From contig NZ_JAFFSU010000004.1 of assembly GCF_017948455.1 (NCBI RefSeq), forward strand, positions 62,001 through 126,000: a stretch of 64,000 bases of DNA, given 5' to 3'. Shown here one piece after another: positions 54,552 to 63,254 of the stretch. The position numbers and the translations under genes were made by a program. This stretch comes from Streptomyces sp. GESEQ-4 (GTDB lineage: Bacteria; Actinomycetota; Actinomycetes; Streptomycetales; Streptomycetaceae). A model generated the notes under the pieces. The model was not told the DNA's origin. It saw nothing but the letters and a program-made list of their open reading frames with translations, and made no database searches. The stretch's first letter is position 1. Every line of letters begins with the position of its first letter.

Positions 54552-55385
54552 ATGTCGACGGAAGCCTCCCGTACCGCTCCCGCGCCGGGTGCCCTGCTGC
54601 TCTGCCGGGCGGAGCCCCAGTCCGTCGGCCCCGCCGCCCAGCTGCTGCACGAGCGCATGCTGCTCACCCCGGCCGGCGCGGAGTGGAGCGTTCTGGTCCC
54701 TGAGGGCACGCCGTGGCTGCGCGGCGGTGAACCCGTCGACCGCGTCGTCACCGGTTGGGCCACCGCCCTGGCCGTGGGCGCCCCCTGGCCCGTTCTCGCC
54801 GTCTGGTGGGACGCCGACCGCAGCGGCTTCACCCTCGCGTCCGGCTTCCGCCGCCCAGTCGGCTACGACTGGCTCAGCAAGGGCATGCCGGCCGGCGAGG
54901 ACGAGGCCATGCGTACCTTCGCCGCCCGTCTCGGGCTCGACCCGGTGCTGGACATGCAGGCCCTGGACGCCCTGACGAAACCGGACTCCGCCGCCGACGC
55001 GCGCGCACGCGTGCGTGGCCTGCTCGCGGTCCTCACGCGCGCGGGAGTGGCCCTTCCCGACGGCATCGCCCCCGGCGAACCCGCCGACCGGCTGAGCGAG
55101 GCGGCCCGCGCCCACCCCCAGGCGCGGATCGTGGAGTGGCCGGGCGGGCGCGAGGCCGTGCGGGCTGGATTGGCTGCCGTCGATCGCGGCCCTCTGGGTC
55201 CCTGGCTGCCCTGGTCCGGCGGCCCCAGGGCCCGCACCCTCGCCTTCGCGCAGGTGGCGGTGGGGCTCCCGCTGACGGTCTGGGGTGTACGGCGGCGCAG
55301 TGGCGGCTGGGTCGTTGCGGGGGCGCTGCTCGTCGCACACGGCGCGTTCGGGCTGACGTACGAACTCATCCGCCCGCGCGACTGA
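54552..55385 (+). CDS. Conserved hypothetical protein with C-terminal membrane helices
   Basis: The 277-residue protein starts at ATG 54552 (MSTEASRTAPAPGALLLCRAEPQ). Most of it is a soluble alpha/beta part of no recognised family; the last 55 residues hold two hydrophobic segments (AQVAVGLPLTVWGV and GGWVVAGALLVAHGAFGLTY). Such proteins are conserved among streptomycetes. Function unknown. Confidence 0.75.
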   Translation: MSTEASRTAPAPGALLLCRAEPQSVGPAAQLLHERMLLTPAGAEWSVLVPEGTPWLRGGEPVDRVVTGWATALAVGAPWPVLAVWWDADRSGFTLASGFRRPVGYDWLSKGMPAGEDEAMRTFAARLGLDPVLDMQALDALTKPDSAADARARVRGLLAVLTRAGVALPDGIAPGEPADRLSEAARAHPQARIVEWPGGREAVRAGLAAVDRGPLGPWLPWSGGPRARTLAFAQVAVGLPLTVWGVRRRSGGWVVAGALLVAHGAFGLTYELIRPRD

Positions 55386-55415
55386 CCGCCGCGAGCCCGG
55401 CGGCCCCGGAAACGC

Positions 55416-55595
55416 CTACTCGTCGTCCTCGTCGTCCAGCCGTGCGAGCCACGTCGCCAGCCGCTCCACCGGCACCTCGAAGTCCGGGTTCAGGTCGACG
55501 AACGTCCGCAGCTGTTCGGCGAGCCACTCGAAGGAGATCTCATCCTGGCCGCGCCGCTTTTCCAGCTCCTCGATGCCGCGGTCGGTGAAGTACAT
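55416..55595 (-). CDS. DUF6104-like small acidic protein (59 aa)
   Basis: A short gene, convergent with the preceding one. The ATG at 55595, behind ACGGAGCG, gives MYFTDRGIEELEKRRGQDE followed by ISFEWLAEQLRTFVDLNPDF and a C-terminal LARLDDEDDE. The sequence is a typical conserved 59-60-residue streptomycete protein, probably helical. Function unknown. Confidence 0.82.
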   Translation of the reverse strand: MYFTDRGIEELEKRRGQDEISFEWLAEQLRTFVDLNPDFEVPVERLATWLARLDDEDDE

Positions 55596-55835
55596 GGGTC
55601 GCGCTCCGTCGGTTCATGCAGGGATAGGACCCCTCCCGAACGGGAAGGACCCAGTCTCTGTGGGATGAAGAGGTGAGGTCTTCCCGTGAGGGAAGCCGGA
55701 ATCAAAAGGATAGGCGCAGGGAGGCGGCGTCCCGCAGGCCACCGCCGCGTTCCCTCGCGCCGTCGGTACCCCGGGGCTAGCCTGCGGTCACGGGAACCAC
55801 GGGAACCACGGGGACACGGGGGAACGGGGAACGCC
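55596..55835 (+). other. Upstream region of the conflict-system operon with 9-bp repeats
   Basis: About 240 bp without a gene. At 55789-55815 CACGGGAAC is repeated twice perfectly and once with a change, then drifts into a G-rich stretch that also supplies the ribosome binding site of the Trypco1 gene. An imperfect inverted repeat around TTCCCGTGAGGGAA lies at about 55682. The operon promoter must be here but was not recognised. Confidence 0.6.
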
Positions 55836-56282
55836 ATGGGTCAGGACGTCACACGGGTCGCGCGGATCGCGTTACCGGACGGGACGCCGGTGTGGGCGCG
55901 GATTTCGGGGGCCGAGGAAATGGCCGCGCCGCCGGGGGAGCTGTCGTACAAGGACACCGGATTCGTCGACCGGGTGGAGGCGAGCGTCGAGAGCCTGCAC
56001 ACGCTCGTCACGGGAGTCGCCCAGTCACTGGCCGACCCGCTGCGTGCGGTCCGGCCCGACGAGGTGAGCGTCGAGTTCGGTATCGAGCTGACCGCCAAGG
56101 CCGGCAAGGTTGTGGGGCTGCTCGCGGACGGTGAGGCCAAGGCCGCCATCACGGTCACCCTCACCTGGAACGGTGGCCCGCCGGATCTCGATCCGCCGGG
56201 CGGCGCGGCGCGCGCGGGCGCGTCAACCGGCGCCCCGGTGCAAGGGGGCGCCGACGACGCGGCGGCCGGGGGCGGAGCATGA
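55836..56282 (+). CDS. CU044_2847 / Trypco1-domain protein
   Basis: The 148-residue protein carries the trypsin-co-occurring domain 1: VARIALPDGTPVWARI at the N-terminus and the signature PDEVSVEFGIELTAKAGKVVGLLADGEAKAAITVTLTW, followed by a Gly/Ala-rich tail. It is found next to trypsin-like proteases in ternary conflict systems and may hold or present the protease. The ATG at 55836 is the start, and the stop overlaps the protease start (ATGA). Confidence 0.88.
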   Translation: MGQDVTRVARIALPDGTPVWARISGAEEMAAPPGELSYKDTGFVDRVEASVESLHTLVTGVAQSLADPLRAVRPDEVSVEFGIELTAKAGKVVGLLADGEAKAAITVTLTWNGGPPDLDPPGGAARAGASTGAPVQGGADDAAAGGGA

Positions 56283-58381
56283 CGGACGGGCACGCGGGGG
56301 GCGCATCGGCCGACTGGAATGACGCCCATGATGCGCTGCGTGACCTCGTCATGGCGGCCACCGTGCGCATTCATCGCACAGGTGTCGGGTATGCCGTGGA
56401 CGAACCCGGCAGCTTTCTCGGCAGCGGCTTCTTCATCGCCCCGAACTGGGTTCTGACCTGCGCACACGTGGCACACGGAGGGGACGGGGGTGACATCGCG
56501 GTGGTCTATGAATCCCGGACGGACGAAGGCCCGTCCGCCGTCCCCGGCGAGGTCGTGGCCACGCTTCCGGACTGCCACGCCCCCTTCGGATCCGGCAACT
56601 GGCCTGCTCCCGACCTCGCGCTCGTCAAACTCCGCGAACCCGTCGACCACGAGTGCGTCTACGTCTCCGAGCGGCCGGGCGCCTATTTCGGCAGAGGCAG
56701 CGTCTTCTACGCCGGCTGGACCGTGCTGGGAGAGGAGTTACAGGTCCTGGATGGGGTCCTGACGGTCGAGGGCACCATCGGCGGCCGGTCCGCGAGCACG
56801 CAACTGCGCCTGGGCGGCAACGACGTACCGCACGGAGTCTCGGGCGGTCCCCTGATCGACCCGGTGCGCGGTGAGGTCATCGGCGTCCTGAAGTCCCGGA
56901 CGACCCACAGGGCGGGCGGCACCTCCACGGGCATCGAGCAGTTGCGCAGGCTGCGCGTGCCGGAGGAGGCGGTGCGCACCGAGGACGACGACCTGTACCA
57001 CGCCGTTTTCCATGCTCACGACCGCTACCACCGGGACCGGCAGCGCCAGTCGGACTCCGGTCGCGACACCTGGGCCGATGTGCAGAGCCGGCTCGGCGCC
57101 CGGCCCGGCCGCACGCTCAGCCCGGGGGAACGGACTCAACTGCTGGGCCGGCTCGCGGATCTCCCGCCACCGGTCAGCACCGGCAGCCTGCTCGACATCC
57201 TCGGGTCCCTGCCGGAAGCCGGGGCCCTCACCCGGCTCCAGCCCGCGCCACGGGCCTGGCGCGACGGACTCGGTGCTCTGTACGAGAGCTCCCGTGACGA
57301 CAGCGCGCGCGAGCTCCTGCTGGACTACGCGATGCGCGTCATGTCCGCCCAGCCGCCGCATCCCACGCCCAGCCCGCAGGACGCCGCCGAACAGGCACTG
57401 TGGGACTGGGTGCGGCAGGCCGCGGAGGACCTCAGCACCGGGTACCGCAACAACCTCAAACGACGGCGGGAGGACCGGCTCCGGACGCGTCGGCTCCCCG
57501 GCGTCGCGCCGGCGGAGCACGCGCGCACACCGGCCGTCGATCCCGCGCGCCGGCCGTCCGCCCTCCTGGAACTGGAGCAGCGGGGCTGGGCGCGGGACAG
57601 CTGCGACTGGCGGCTGTCCGTGGTCCGTTCCGACGGTGAGGTGACACGCCTGCCCGAGGCCGAGGGCACCCCGCTACCCGAACTCCCGGCCAAGATCGCC
57701 GTTCACCTCGAAGAGGCCTTCCGTCAGTGCGACGAACCCGGCAGCCCCGGGGTCCTCCAGGTGGCCCTGCCCTACGCGCTGCTCGACCTGGCCGTGGACG
57801 AGTGGCGACTGCGGCCGGGGGAGCCCACGCTGGGTGCGCAGCGGCCCGTCGTCGTGCGCTGTGCCGACCATGACCGGCTGCCGGCGGAGGGCGGATGGGG
57901 TGCCTTCGGCGCGGAGCGCGACGAGGCCGACGAGGAGGCCGGGGCCCGCTGGCGCTGGCTCCACGCGCGCCCGGTGGTGGCCGAGATCCTCGACTGCGAC
58001 GACGGGGTGCGCAGCCCCGTGCCCACCGTGGCAGGGCTGCGCCGCCTGTCGCCCGACACCGTCCCGGTGCTCTGCCGCTTCGGCGACGACCCGTCCGACG
58101 ACGACGCGATCGCGCGGATCGTGCTCGGCGGCTTCGGCGTGGCCCTGTGGCGACGCCGGCAGGGCCGGCCGGGCGCCGTCTGCGGGCCGTTCCACCGCGG
58201 GGCAAAGGGCACGGTCGCCGGCATGAGCACCGCGGGCAGCCTCCCCGGGCTCGTGCACGATCTGCGGGTGAGGCTCAACGCGCGTCGTGCGGAGGCCTAT
58301 TGGGCCAACGGGATAGTCCTGCTCTACGACGATCCGCAACACCCCCTGCCGGGCGCCGGCGATCTGCTGGAGGCGCCTTGA
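56279..58381 (+). CDS. Trypsin-like serine protease with VMAP-C-like C-terminal domain
   Basis: The 700-residue protein has a trypsin-like domain at about 20-235 with the full triad: His63 (TCAHV), Asp112 (PDLALVKL) and Ser188 (GVSGGP). No signal peptide or transmembrane segment is seen, so it is cytoplasmic. A helical middle part (about 270-420) with two short effector-associated-like regions follows. The C-terminal 270 residues resemble the VMAP-C domain (VLQVALPYALLDLAVDEWRL; QRPVVVRCADHDRL). It is the probable effector of the downstream MoxR/vWA module: activation would unleash proteolysis. The VMAP call is by eye and needs a profile search. Confidence 0.84.
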   Translation: MTDGHAGGASADWNDAHDALRDLVMAATVRIHRTGVGYAVDEPGSFLGSGFFIAPNWVLTCAHVAHGGDGGDIAVVYESRTDEGPSAVPGEVVATLPDCHAPFGSGNWPAPDLALVKLREPVDHECVYVSERPGAYFGRGSVFYAGWTVLGEELQVLDGVLTVEGTIGGRSASTQLRLGGNDVPHGVSGGPLIDPVRGEVIGVLKSRTTHRAGGTSTGIEQLRRLRVPEEAVRTEDDDLYHAVFHAHDRYHRDRQRQSDSGRDTWADVQSRLGARPGRTLSPGERTQLLGRLADLPPPVSTGSLLDILGSLPEAGALTRLQPAPRAWRDGLGALYESSRDDSARELLLDYAMRVMSAQPPHPTPSPQDAAEQALWDWVRQAAEDLSTGYRNNLKRRREDRLRTRRLPGVAPAEHARTPAVDPARRPSALLELEQRGWARDSCDWRLSVVRSDGEVTRLPEAEGTPLPELPAKIAVHLEEAFRQCDEPGSPGVLQVALPYALLDLAVDEWRLRPGEPTLGAQRPVVVRCADHDRLPAEGGWGAFGAERDEADEEAGARWRWLHARPVVAEILDCDDGVRSPVPTVAGLRRLSPDTVPVLCRFGDDPSDDDAIARIVLGGFGVALWRRRQGRPGAVCGPFHRGAKGTVAGMSTAGSLPGLVHDLRVRLNARRAEAYWANGIVLLYDDPQHPLPGAGDLLEAP

Positions 58382-58492
58382 CGCATCCTCGCCGGTGTGC
58401 CTTCCGGCCTCTTACCAGGCCCCCTGAGGGTCGATACCGTGAAGCACGTTCGACGGCTGCCGTGGTGGACGAGTGACGACGAGGACCGGACC

Positions 58493-59515
58493 ATGACCGA
58501 ATCCAGTGAGTGGCTCATCTACCGGGGCGCCGGCGAACCCCACGACGGGATCGACCGGTTGCCCGCCCCGCCTCCCTGGCGTGACTTCTCCAGCCGGGAC
58601 ACGGCCTCGGAAGGCGGCGGGTCCGAGAACCGCAGGCTGGGTGCGCACCGGCACCTGGCGGAACTGCACCGGCCGGGCGCCGAGGAACTCGAGATGATCA
58701 ACGCGGCGCTCTATCTGCGCCGCCCCCTGCTGGTCACCGGAAGCCCCGGCACGGGCAAGAGCACGCTGGCCCACTCGGTGGCGTACGAACTGGGCCTCGG
58801 TGACGTCCTGCGCTGGTCCATCGTCAGCCGCTCCTCGCTGCAGGACGGCCTGTACCACTACGACGCCATCGCCCGCCTCCAGGACGTGCAGATCGCCGCG
58901 CAGGGAGGATTCGGGTCGGCGGCCGGTTCCCCGGGCGCGGTCGAGGGCATCGGCGGTTACATCCGGCTCGGCCCCCTCGGTACCGCGTTGCTGCCCTCGG
59001 ACACCCCGCGCGTACTGCTCATCGACGAGCTGGACAAGAGCGACATCGACCTGCCGAACGACCTGCTCAACGTGCTGGAGGAGGGCGAGTTCGAGATACC
59101 CGAACTGCAGCGCATAGCCGACCGGTTACCGGACGGCGAGGCGGAGGTGCTCACCGCCGACGGCACCAAGGTCCGCGTCCGTGACGGCCGGGTGCGCTGC
59201 CGCGCCTTCCCCTTCGTGGTCCTCACCAGCAACGGAGAGCGCGACTTCCCCGCCCCCCTGATGCGCAGGTGCATCCACCTGGAACTCGGACACCCCGACC
59301 ACAGCCGGCTGGCCACCTTCGTACGCGCTCATCTCGGCGACGAGGCGGCACGCGCGGGCGACGACCTGATCAGCCGGTTCCTGGAACGCTCCCGCAGTGA
59401 ACTCCTGGCCACCGACCAGCTGTTGAACGCGATCTTCCTCACGGACGCGGCCGCGCCGCCCAGCCGTGACCGCCTTGCCGAACTGCTCATCCAGCGACTC
59501 GACCGCCCGAGGTGA
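58493..59515 (+). CDS. MoxR-type AAA+ ATPase
   Basis: The 340-residue ATPase has Walker A GSPGTGKS (residues 83-90), Walker B VLLIDELDKSD (about 174-184), sensor 1 VVLTSNGERDFP and an arginine finger region in MRRCIHL. It belongs to the MoxR group that works with vWA proteins as chaperone-like switches. The start is ATG 58493 (MTESSEWLIYRGAGEP), 111 bp after the protease gene, and the vWA gene follows 7 bp after its stop. Confidence 0.92.
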   Translation: MTESSEWLIYRGAGEPHDGIDRLPAPPPWRDFSSRDTASEGGGSENRRLGAHRHLAELHRPGAEELEMINAALYLRRPLLVTGSPGTGKSTLAHSVAYELGLGDVLRWSIVSRSSLQDGLYHYDAIARLQDVQIAAQGGFGSAAGSPGAVEGIGGYIRLGPLGTALLPSDTPRVLLIDELDKSDIDLPNDLLNVLEEGEFEIPELQRIADRLPDGEAEVLTADGTKVRVRDGRVRCRAFPFVVLTSNGERDFPAPLMRRCIHLELGHPDHSRLATFVRAHLGDEAARAGDDLISRFLERSRSELLATDQLLNAIFLTDAAAPPSRDRLAELLIQRLDRPR

Positions 59516-59522
59516 GGTGCTG

Positions 59523-62500
59523 ATGCCCGACGCGGCGGCGCGGCACGGTCCCCTCTCCCCCGGCCCGGACTCCGAGGCCGGCCGGTCCGGCGGGCCCATG
59601 GGCGACCCGATCGCCGAACTGGTCCTCCGGCTGCGGGAGATCGGGCTCGACCCCGACGTCGAGCAGCTCAGTGACGCCCTGTGGCTGGCCGACCGGATCC
59701 GGCCCGCGAACACCGAGGACGCGGGGGAGGCGCCCACCGGCTCCGGCACGATGCCGGTGCCGTCCGACGGCCGGCCGCCCGGCCGGGAACCGGGCACCGT
59801 GTCGCCCGAGGAGCCGGGCCCCGCCCTCGTCGTGCCGCCGGAACCACGACCGCAGGACGTCGGTTCCGGCCGGAGCGTGACGCTGTACCCGGTGCCGAGG
59901 GGCGGGCCACGGCGGATCGGGGGACCGGGGCGGGTGACGGCTCTGCCGGTGGGGGTGCCCATGGCCCCCGCCCTGCCGTCCCAGCTCGAACTCCAGCGCG
60001 CATTGCGGCCGTTGCAGGCCTACCGCAGCGCCGCTCCGCCGCTGCGCACGGAGCTCGACGAAGCAGCGACAGCGGACCTCAGCGCACGGGCCGGCGGCCT
60101 CGTCCTGCCCGTCCACCGGGCCGTGATCCGGGGGGACGCGCGGCTGCAACTGGTGCTGGACGCCTCTCCCTCGATGCGCGTGTGGGAGCAGCTGTTCGGC
60201 GAACTGAAGCAGGTCTTCGGCCAGTTGGGCGCCTTCGGCGACATCCAGCTCAGCCACCTCCACGAGGGCCCGGACGGAGAACCGGTCGTCGGCCGCAGCC
60301 CCGACGCGTCCGCGGCGCCGCTGCACACCGTGGAGAGGCTGAGCGACCCGACGGGGCGGCGGATCACCCTCCTGGTCAGCGACTGCGCCGGCCCGCTGTG
60401 GCGCAGCGGCCAAGCCCACCGACTGCTCCACCACCTCTCCCGGCAGGCACCGGCCGCGGTGCTCCAGCCCCTGCCGCAGCGCCTCTGGAACCGCACTCGA
60501 CTCCCGGTGACATACGGGGAGTTGACGCGTGGGGCGACGCTGGGCGGCGCCGCCGCACTGCGGGTGCGATCGTCGGCCGGCGCCCCTGAGGGCGCGCTAC
60601 CGGTGCCTGTGCTGCCGCCCGAGCCGGTCGCGCTCGGTGCCTGGGCGCGGTTGCTTTCCGGCACCGGGGCCGGGCCGGTGGCGGGTGCGGTGGGCTGGGT
60701 GCGCCCCGACCATCAGCCCGCCCGGGGGCCGCGCCCGGGCCCGTCGCGGACGCCGGTGGAGCGGGTCAGCAGGTTTCGCTCCACCGCCTCCCCGGCGGCC
60801 GGCCGGCTCGCCGTCTATCTGGCCGCGGCTCCGCTCTGCCTGCCGGTGATGCAGCTGGTCCAGCGGACCATGCTGCCGGACTCGGGGCCGTCCGAGCTCG
60901 CCGAGGTCCTGCTCAGCGGCCTTCTCTCACGGGCCCGGGAGGACTACGGGGACGACGGCGCCCAGTGGTACGAGATGGAGCCGGACGCGCAGGAGGCGCT
61001 GCTGTCGACGCTGGGCCGGGACGAGGCCGTGCTGGTCCTCAAGCACTGCTCCGAGTACATCGAGCACCGCTTCGGCAAGGGCGGCCCCAACTTTCCCGCG
61101 CTGGCCCTGGCGCAACTCGGCAACGGCGGTTCGGGACGCCCGTACGCCCCCGGCGGCGGGCAGTCCGCGGACGGCGACAGCGGCACGGCGCCCCTGGTGC
61201 CGCAGCCCTTCGCGGAAGTGGCCGTCCGGGTCCTGGAACGGTTCATGCCGCTGCCCGAGCAGCTGAGGCTCTTCGGCACCCGCCCCGGCCAGGGACACGC
61301 CGGGGAGCGGCCGACGCACGAGGCGGTGATCCGGGCCCGTGAGCTGCTCGCCCGGTTCGACCGCGAGGGCATGGTGCAGGACCTCATCGACGCCGTGCAC
61401 ATGCTGCGCGGGGCCGCCGAACACGAGCAGCCGCCCGGCGCGGACCCGGAGCTGTGGGCCGAGTACGCGCGCTGCGCGCTGCGGCTGTGGGAGGTGCAGG
61501 GCGCCGCCGAACTGCTTCAGGAGGCAGAGACGGCGGCCGAGCGTGCCGTCGCCCATCCGCACGCGGTGCACGAACGGGCCGTACTGGCACGGGTCCTGCA
61601 CGCGGCCGCCACCGACCGCAGGCGCCGCGGTGACGCGCGCGGCGCGCTCGACCTGCTGCGCCGCGCCGACCGCGAGTACGCCGTGGCCTGCGCGGCGCCC
61701 GGCCTGGACCAGAACGAGGCGCTGCGGCTCACCCTGGAGCGCGTGGACGCCCTCGGGGCGCAGTGGCGCCTGGGCAGCGACAGCGCGCTCCTGCAGACCG
61801 CGGTGGGCATGCTGGAGGCGTTCGTCGACGTCTGGCCCGACCGCGGCGGCCGGCCGGCCGAACTCCCGCTGGCGCACGGCCGTGTGCTGCTGCGCCTGTC
61901 GGAGTCGACGACCGACCCCGAGCAGGCTCGTGGCTACGCCGAGCAGAGTGCGCAATCACTGCGCGACGCGCTGGAGAGCGGGACCGTCGAACCGGTGCGG
62001 GAGCGGGTACGTGTCCACCTCGACCTGCTCGACGCGCTGCTGAGGTCGGGCGGATCGCTGGACGAGGCGCGGGAGCGGGTCGAGGCGGCACTGGGACTCG
62101 CCCGCGAACGCGGCCTGCGGGCCGAGTTGCTGGTGCGCTCCGGACGGATCGCCGTGGCCCGGTACGACGAGTCGCGCGAACCGCGTGAGCTGCGCGAGGC
62201 CGCCGGCCGCTTCGAACAGGCCGCCCGCGGAATGCCGCGCGACGCCCCCGCTCACGCGGAGGTGCTCGCCGAGTGGGGCGGAGTGCTGCTGCGGCTGGCG
62301 GGACTGGAGAGTGGGGCGCGGGCGCAGGAGGACCTGTCCCGGGCGATCAAGGTTCTGCGGGACTGCCGCATGGAGACCCACGAGGGCGGTCGGCAGGTCG
62401 CTCACCGGCTGCTGCTGCTCGGCCAGGCGGTGATGCTGCGGTACCGGTCCCGGGGCGACCGGGTCGATCTCCGGGAGGCCGAGCACCTCTTCGGGCTCGC

Positions 62501-62879
62501 CGCCGCGGAGGCCGACGATCCGTTGCTGGCCGCCCGGTGCCGACTGGAGCTCGGGCGGGCCCAGTACGAGGCGTACCGGAGCCTGGGCCGCCCCAGGCGG
62601 CTCGACGACGCGGTCGACGCGTTCCGGGCGGCCGCCGAGCGCGCCCGGGAGGCGGAGCCGCTGGCGCAGACGGCCCGCCGGCGTCAGGAAGCCGTGGAAC
62701 TCGGCGCGCAGGCACACCACTGGCGGGGTATGTCCTACGAAGCGGCGGCGCGCCCCCGGGCCGCCCGTGAGGCATACCGGGCGGCACGCGGGCAGTGGTC
62801 GAAGCTACCGTCCGACAGCCTGAGCACGAGTCCGCCGACGGCACGGGACACGGGCGAGCGGCTGGCGGAGCTGGATTGA
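59523..62879 (+). CDS. SAV_2336-type vWA/TPR protein
   Basis: The 1118-residue protein begins at ATG 59523 with a short helix (IAELVLRLREIGLDPDVEQLSDALWLADRI), then a Pro-rich linker. A von Willebrand A-like domain (about 195-340) keeps the metal-site motif DASPS (residues 213-217) and LLVSDC. A second part (about 360-560) resembles the SAV_2336 N-terminal domain family. About 550 residues of TPR-like helical repeats complete it. It is expected to couple the MoxR ATPase to the protease and to sense the trigger through its repeats. The start follows GAGGTG. Confidence 0.88.
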   Translation: MPDAAARHGPLSPGPDSEAGRSGGPMGDPIAELVLRLREIGLDPDVEQLSDALWLADRIRPANTEDAGEAPTGSGTMPVPSDGRPPGREPGTVSPEEPGPALVVPPEPRPQDVGSGRSVTLYPVPRGGPRRIGGPGRVTALPVGVPMAPALPSQLELQRALRPLQAYRSAAPPLRTELDEAATADLSARAGGLVLPVHRAVIRGDARLQLVLDASPSMRVWEQLFGELKQVFGQLGAFGDIQLSHLHEGPDGEPVVGRSPDASAAPLHTVERLSDPTGRRITLLVSDCAGPLWRSGQAHRLLHHLSRQAPAAVLQPLPQRLWNRTRLPVTYGELTRGATLGGAAALRVRSSAGAPEGALPVPVLPPEPVALGAWARLLSGTGAGPVAGAVGWVRPDHQPARGPRPGPSRTPVERVSRFRSTASPAAGRLAVYLAAAPLCLPVMQLVQRTMLPDSGPSELAEVLLSGLLSRAREDYGDDGAQWYEMEPDAQEALLSTLGRDEAVLVLKHCSEYIEHRFGKGGPNFPALALAQLGNGGSGRPYAPGGGQSADGDSGTAPLVPQPFAEVAVRVLERFMPLPEQLRLFGTRPGQGHAGERPTHEAVIRARELLARFDREGMVQDLIDAVHMLRGAAEHEQPPGADPELWAEYARCALRLWEVQGAAELLQEAETAAERAVAHPHAVHERAVLARVLHAAATDRRRRGDARGALDLLRRADREYAVACAAPGLDQNEALRLTLERVDALGAQWRLGSDSALLQTAVGMLEAFVDVWPDRGGRPAELPLAHGRVLLRLSESTTDPEQARGYAEQSAQSLRDALESGTVEPVRERVRVHLDLLDALLRSGGSLDEARERVEAALGLARERGLRAELLVRSGRIAVARYDESREPRELREAAGRFEQAARGMPRDAPAHAEVLAEWGGVLLRLAGLESGARAQEDLSRAIKVLRDCRMETHEGGRQVAHRLLLLGQAVMLRYRSRGDRVDLREAEHLFGLAAAEADDPLLAARCRLELGRAQYEAYRSLGRPRRLDDAVDAFRAAAERAREAEPLAQTARRRQEAVELGAQAHHWRGMSYEAAARPRAAREAYRAARGQWSKLPSDSLSTSPPTARDTGERLAELD

Positions 62880-62905
62880 GCGCGGCGAGGGGAGAGGAAC
62901 CGGGT

Positions 62906-63085
62906 ATGGACGCACGGGAGAAAGCCGGGCCTGAGGCCGGCGAGCCACTGCCGGATGTGCTGGGACTGGACCTGGAGGAGCTGAGGACCTCTCAGAATCC
63001 GGTGCTGCGTGAGGTGCTGGCGGATCTGCGGGAGCGGTCGCTGCGCCCGAAGGAGATGCTCTGGGGGTGGAACAACTCCTTCTGA
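62906..63085 (+). CDS. FxsA-like cyclophane RiPP precursor ending in WGWNNSF
   Basis: A 59-residue peptide at ATG 62906 behind GGGGAGAGGA, 26 bp after the vWA gene. The leader resembles FXSXX-COOH precursors (LPDVLGLDLEELRTSQNPVL then REVLADLRERSLRPKEML). The C-terminus is W53-G-W55-N-N-S-F59. The segment WNNSF takes the place of FxSxx. The next gene is a radical SAM enzyme of the FxsB type, which in this class links an aromatic ring to the beta-carbon of the residue two positions on. The pattern W-x-W-x-x-S-F is identical in spacing to the darobactin core WNWSKSF. Product and activity are unknown. Confidence 0.88.
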   Translation: MDAREKAGPEAGEPLPDVLGLDLEELRTSQNPVLREVLADLRERSLRPKEMLWGWNNSF

Positions 63086-63254
63086 GTGCGTCCCGAGTGC
63101 GTCTGACACTCGACGCGCGTCACGTCAGTTTCAGTCGAGTTGTTTACCGAATCGGTCAGAATCGAACAGTCGGCGTTTCGGGCACGACGCCGTACGGGAA
63201 ACCGATCCGTGCGGCCGGGGTCGTGGCGCGAGCAGACGACATGGGGGTGCTGGT
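63086..63254 (+). other. Gap between precursor and maturase genes
   Basis: About 169 bp with a locally AT-richer stretch (around 63125-63180, TTGTTTACCGAATCGG) that could hold an internal promoter or a regulatory element setting precursor-to-enzyme ratio. No hairpin terminator or gene was found. Confidence 0.5.
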
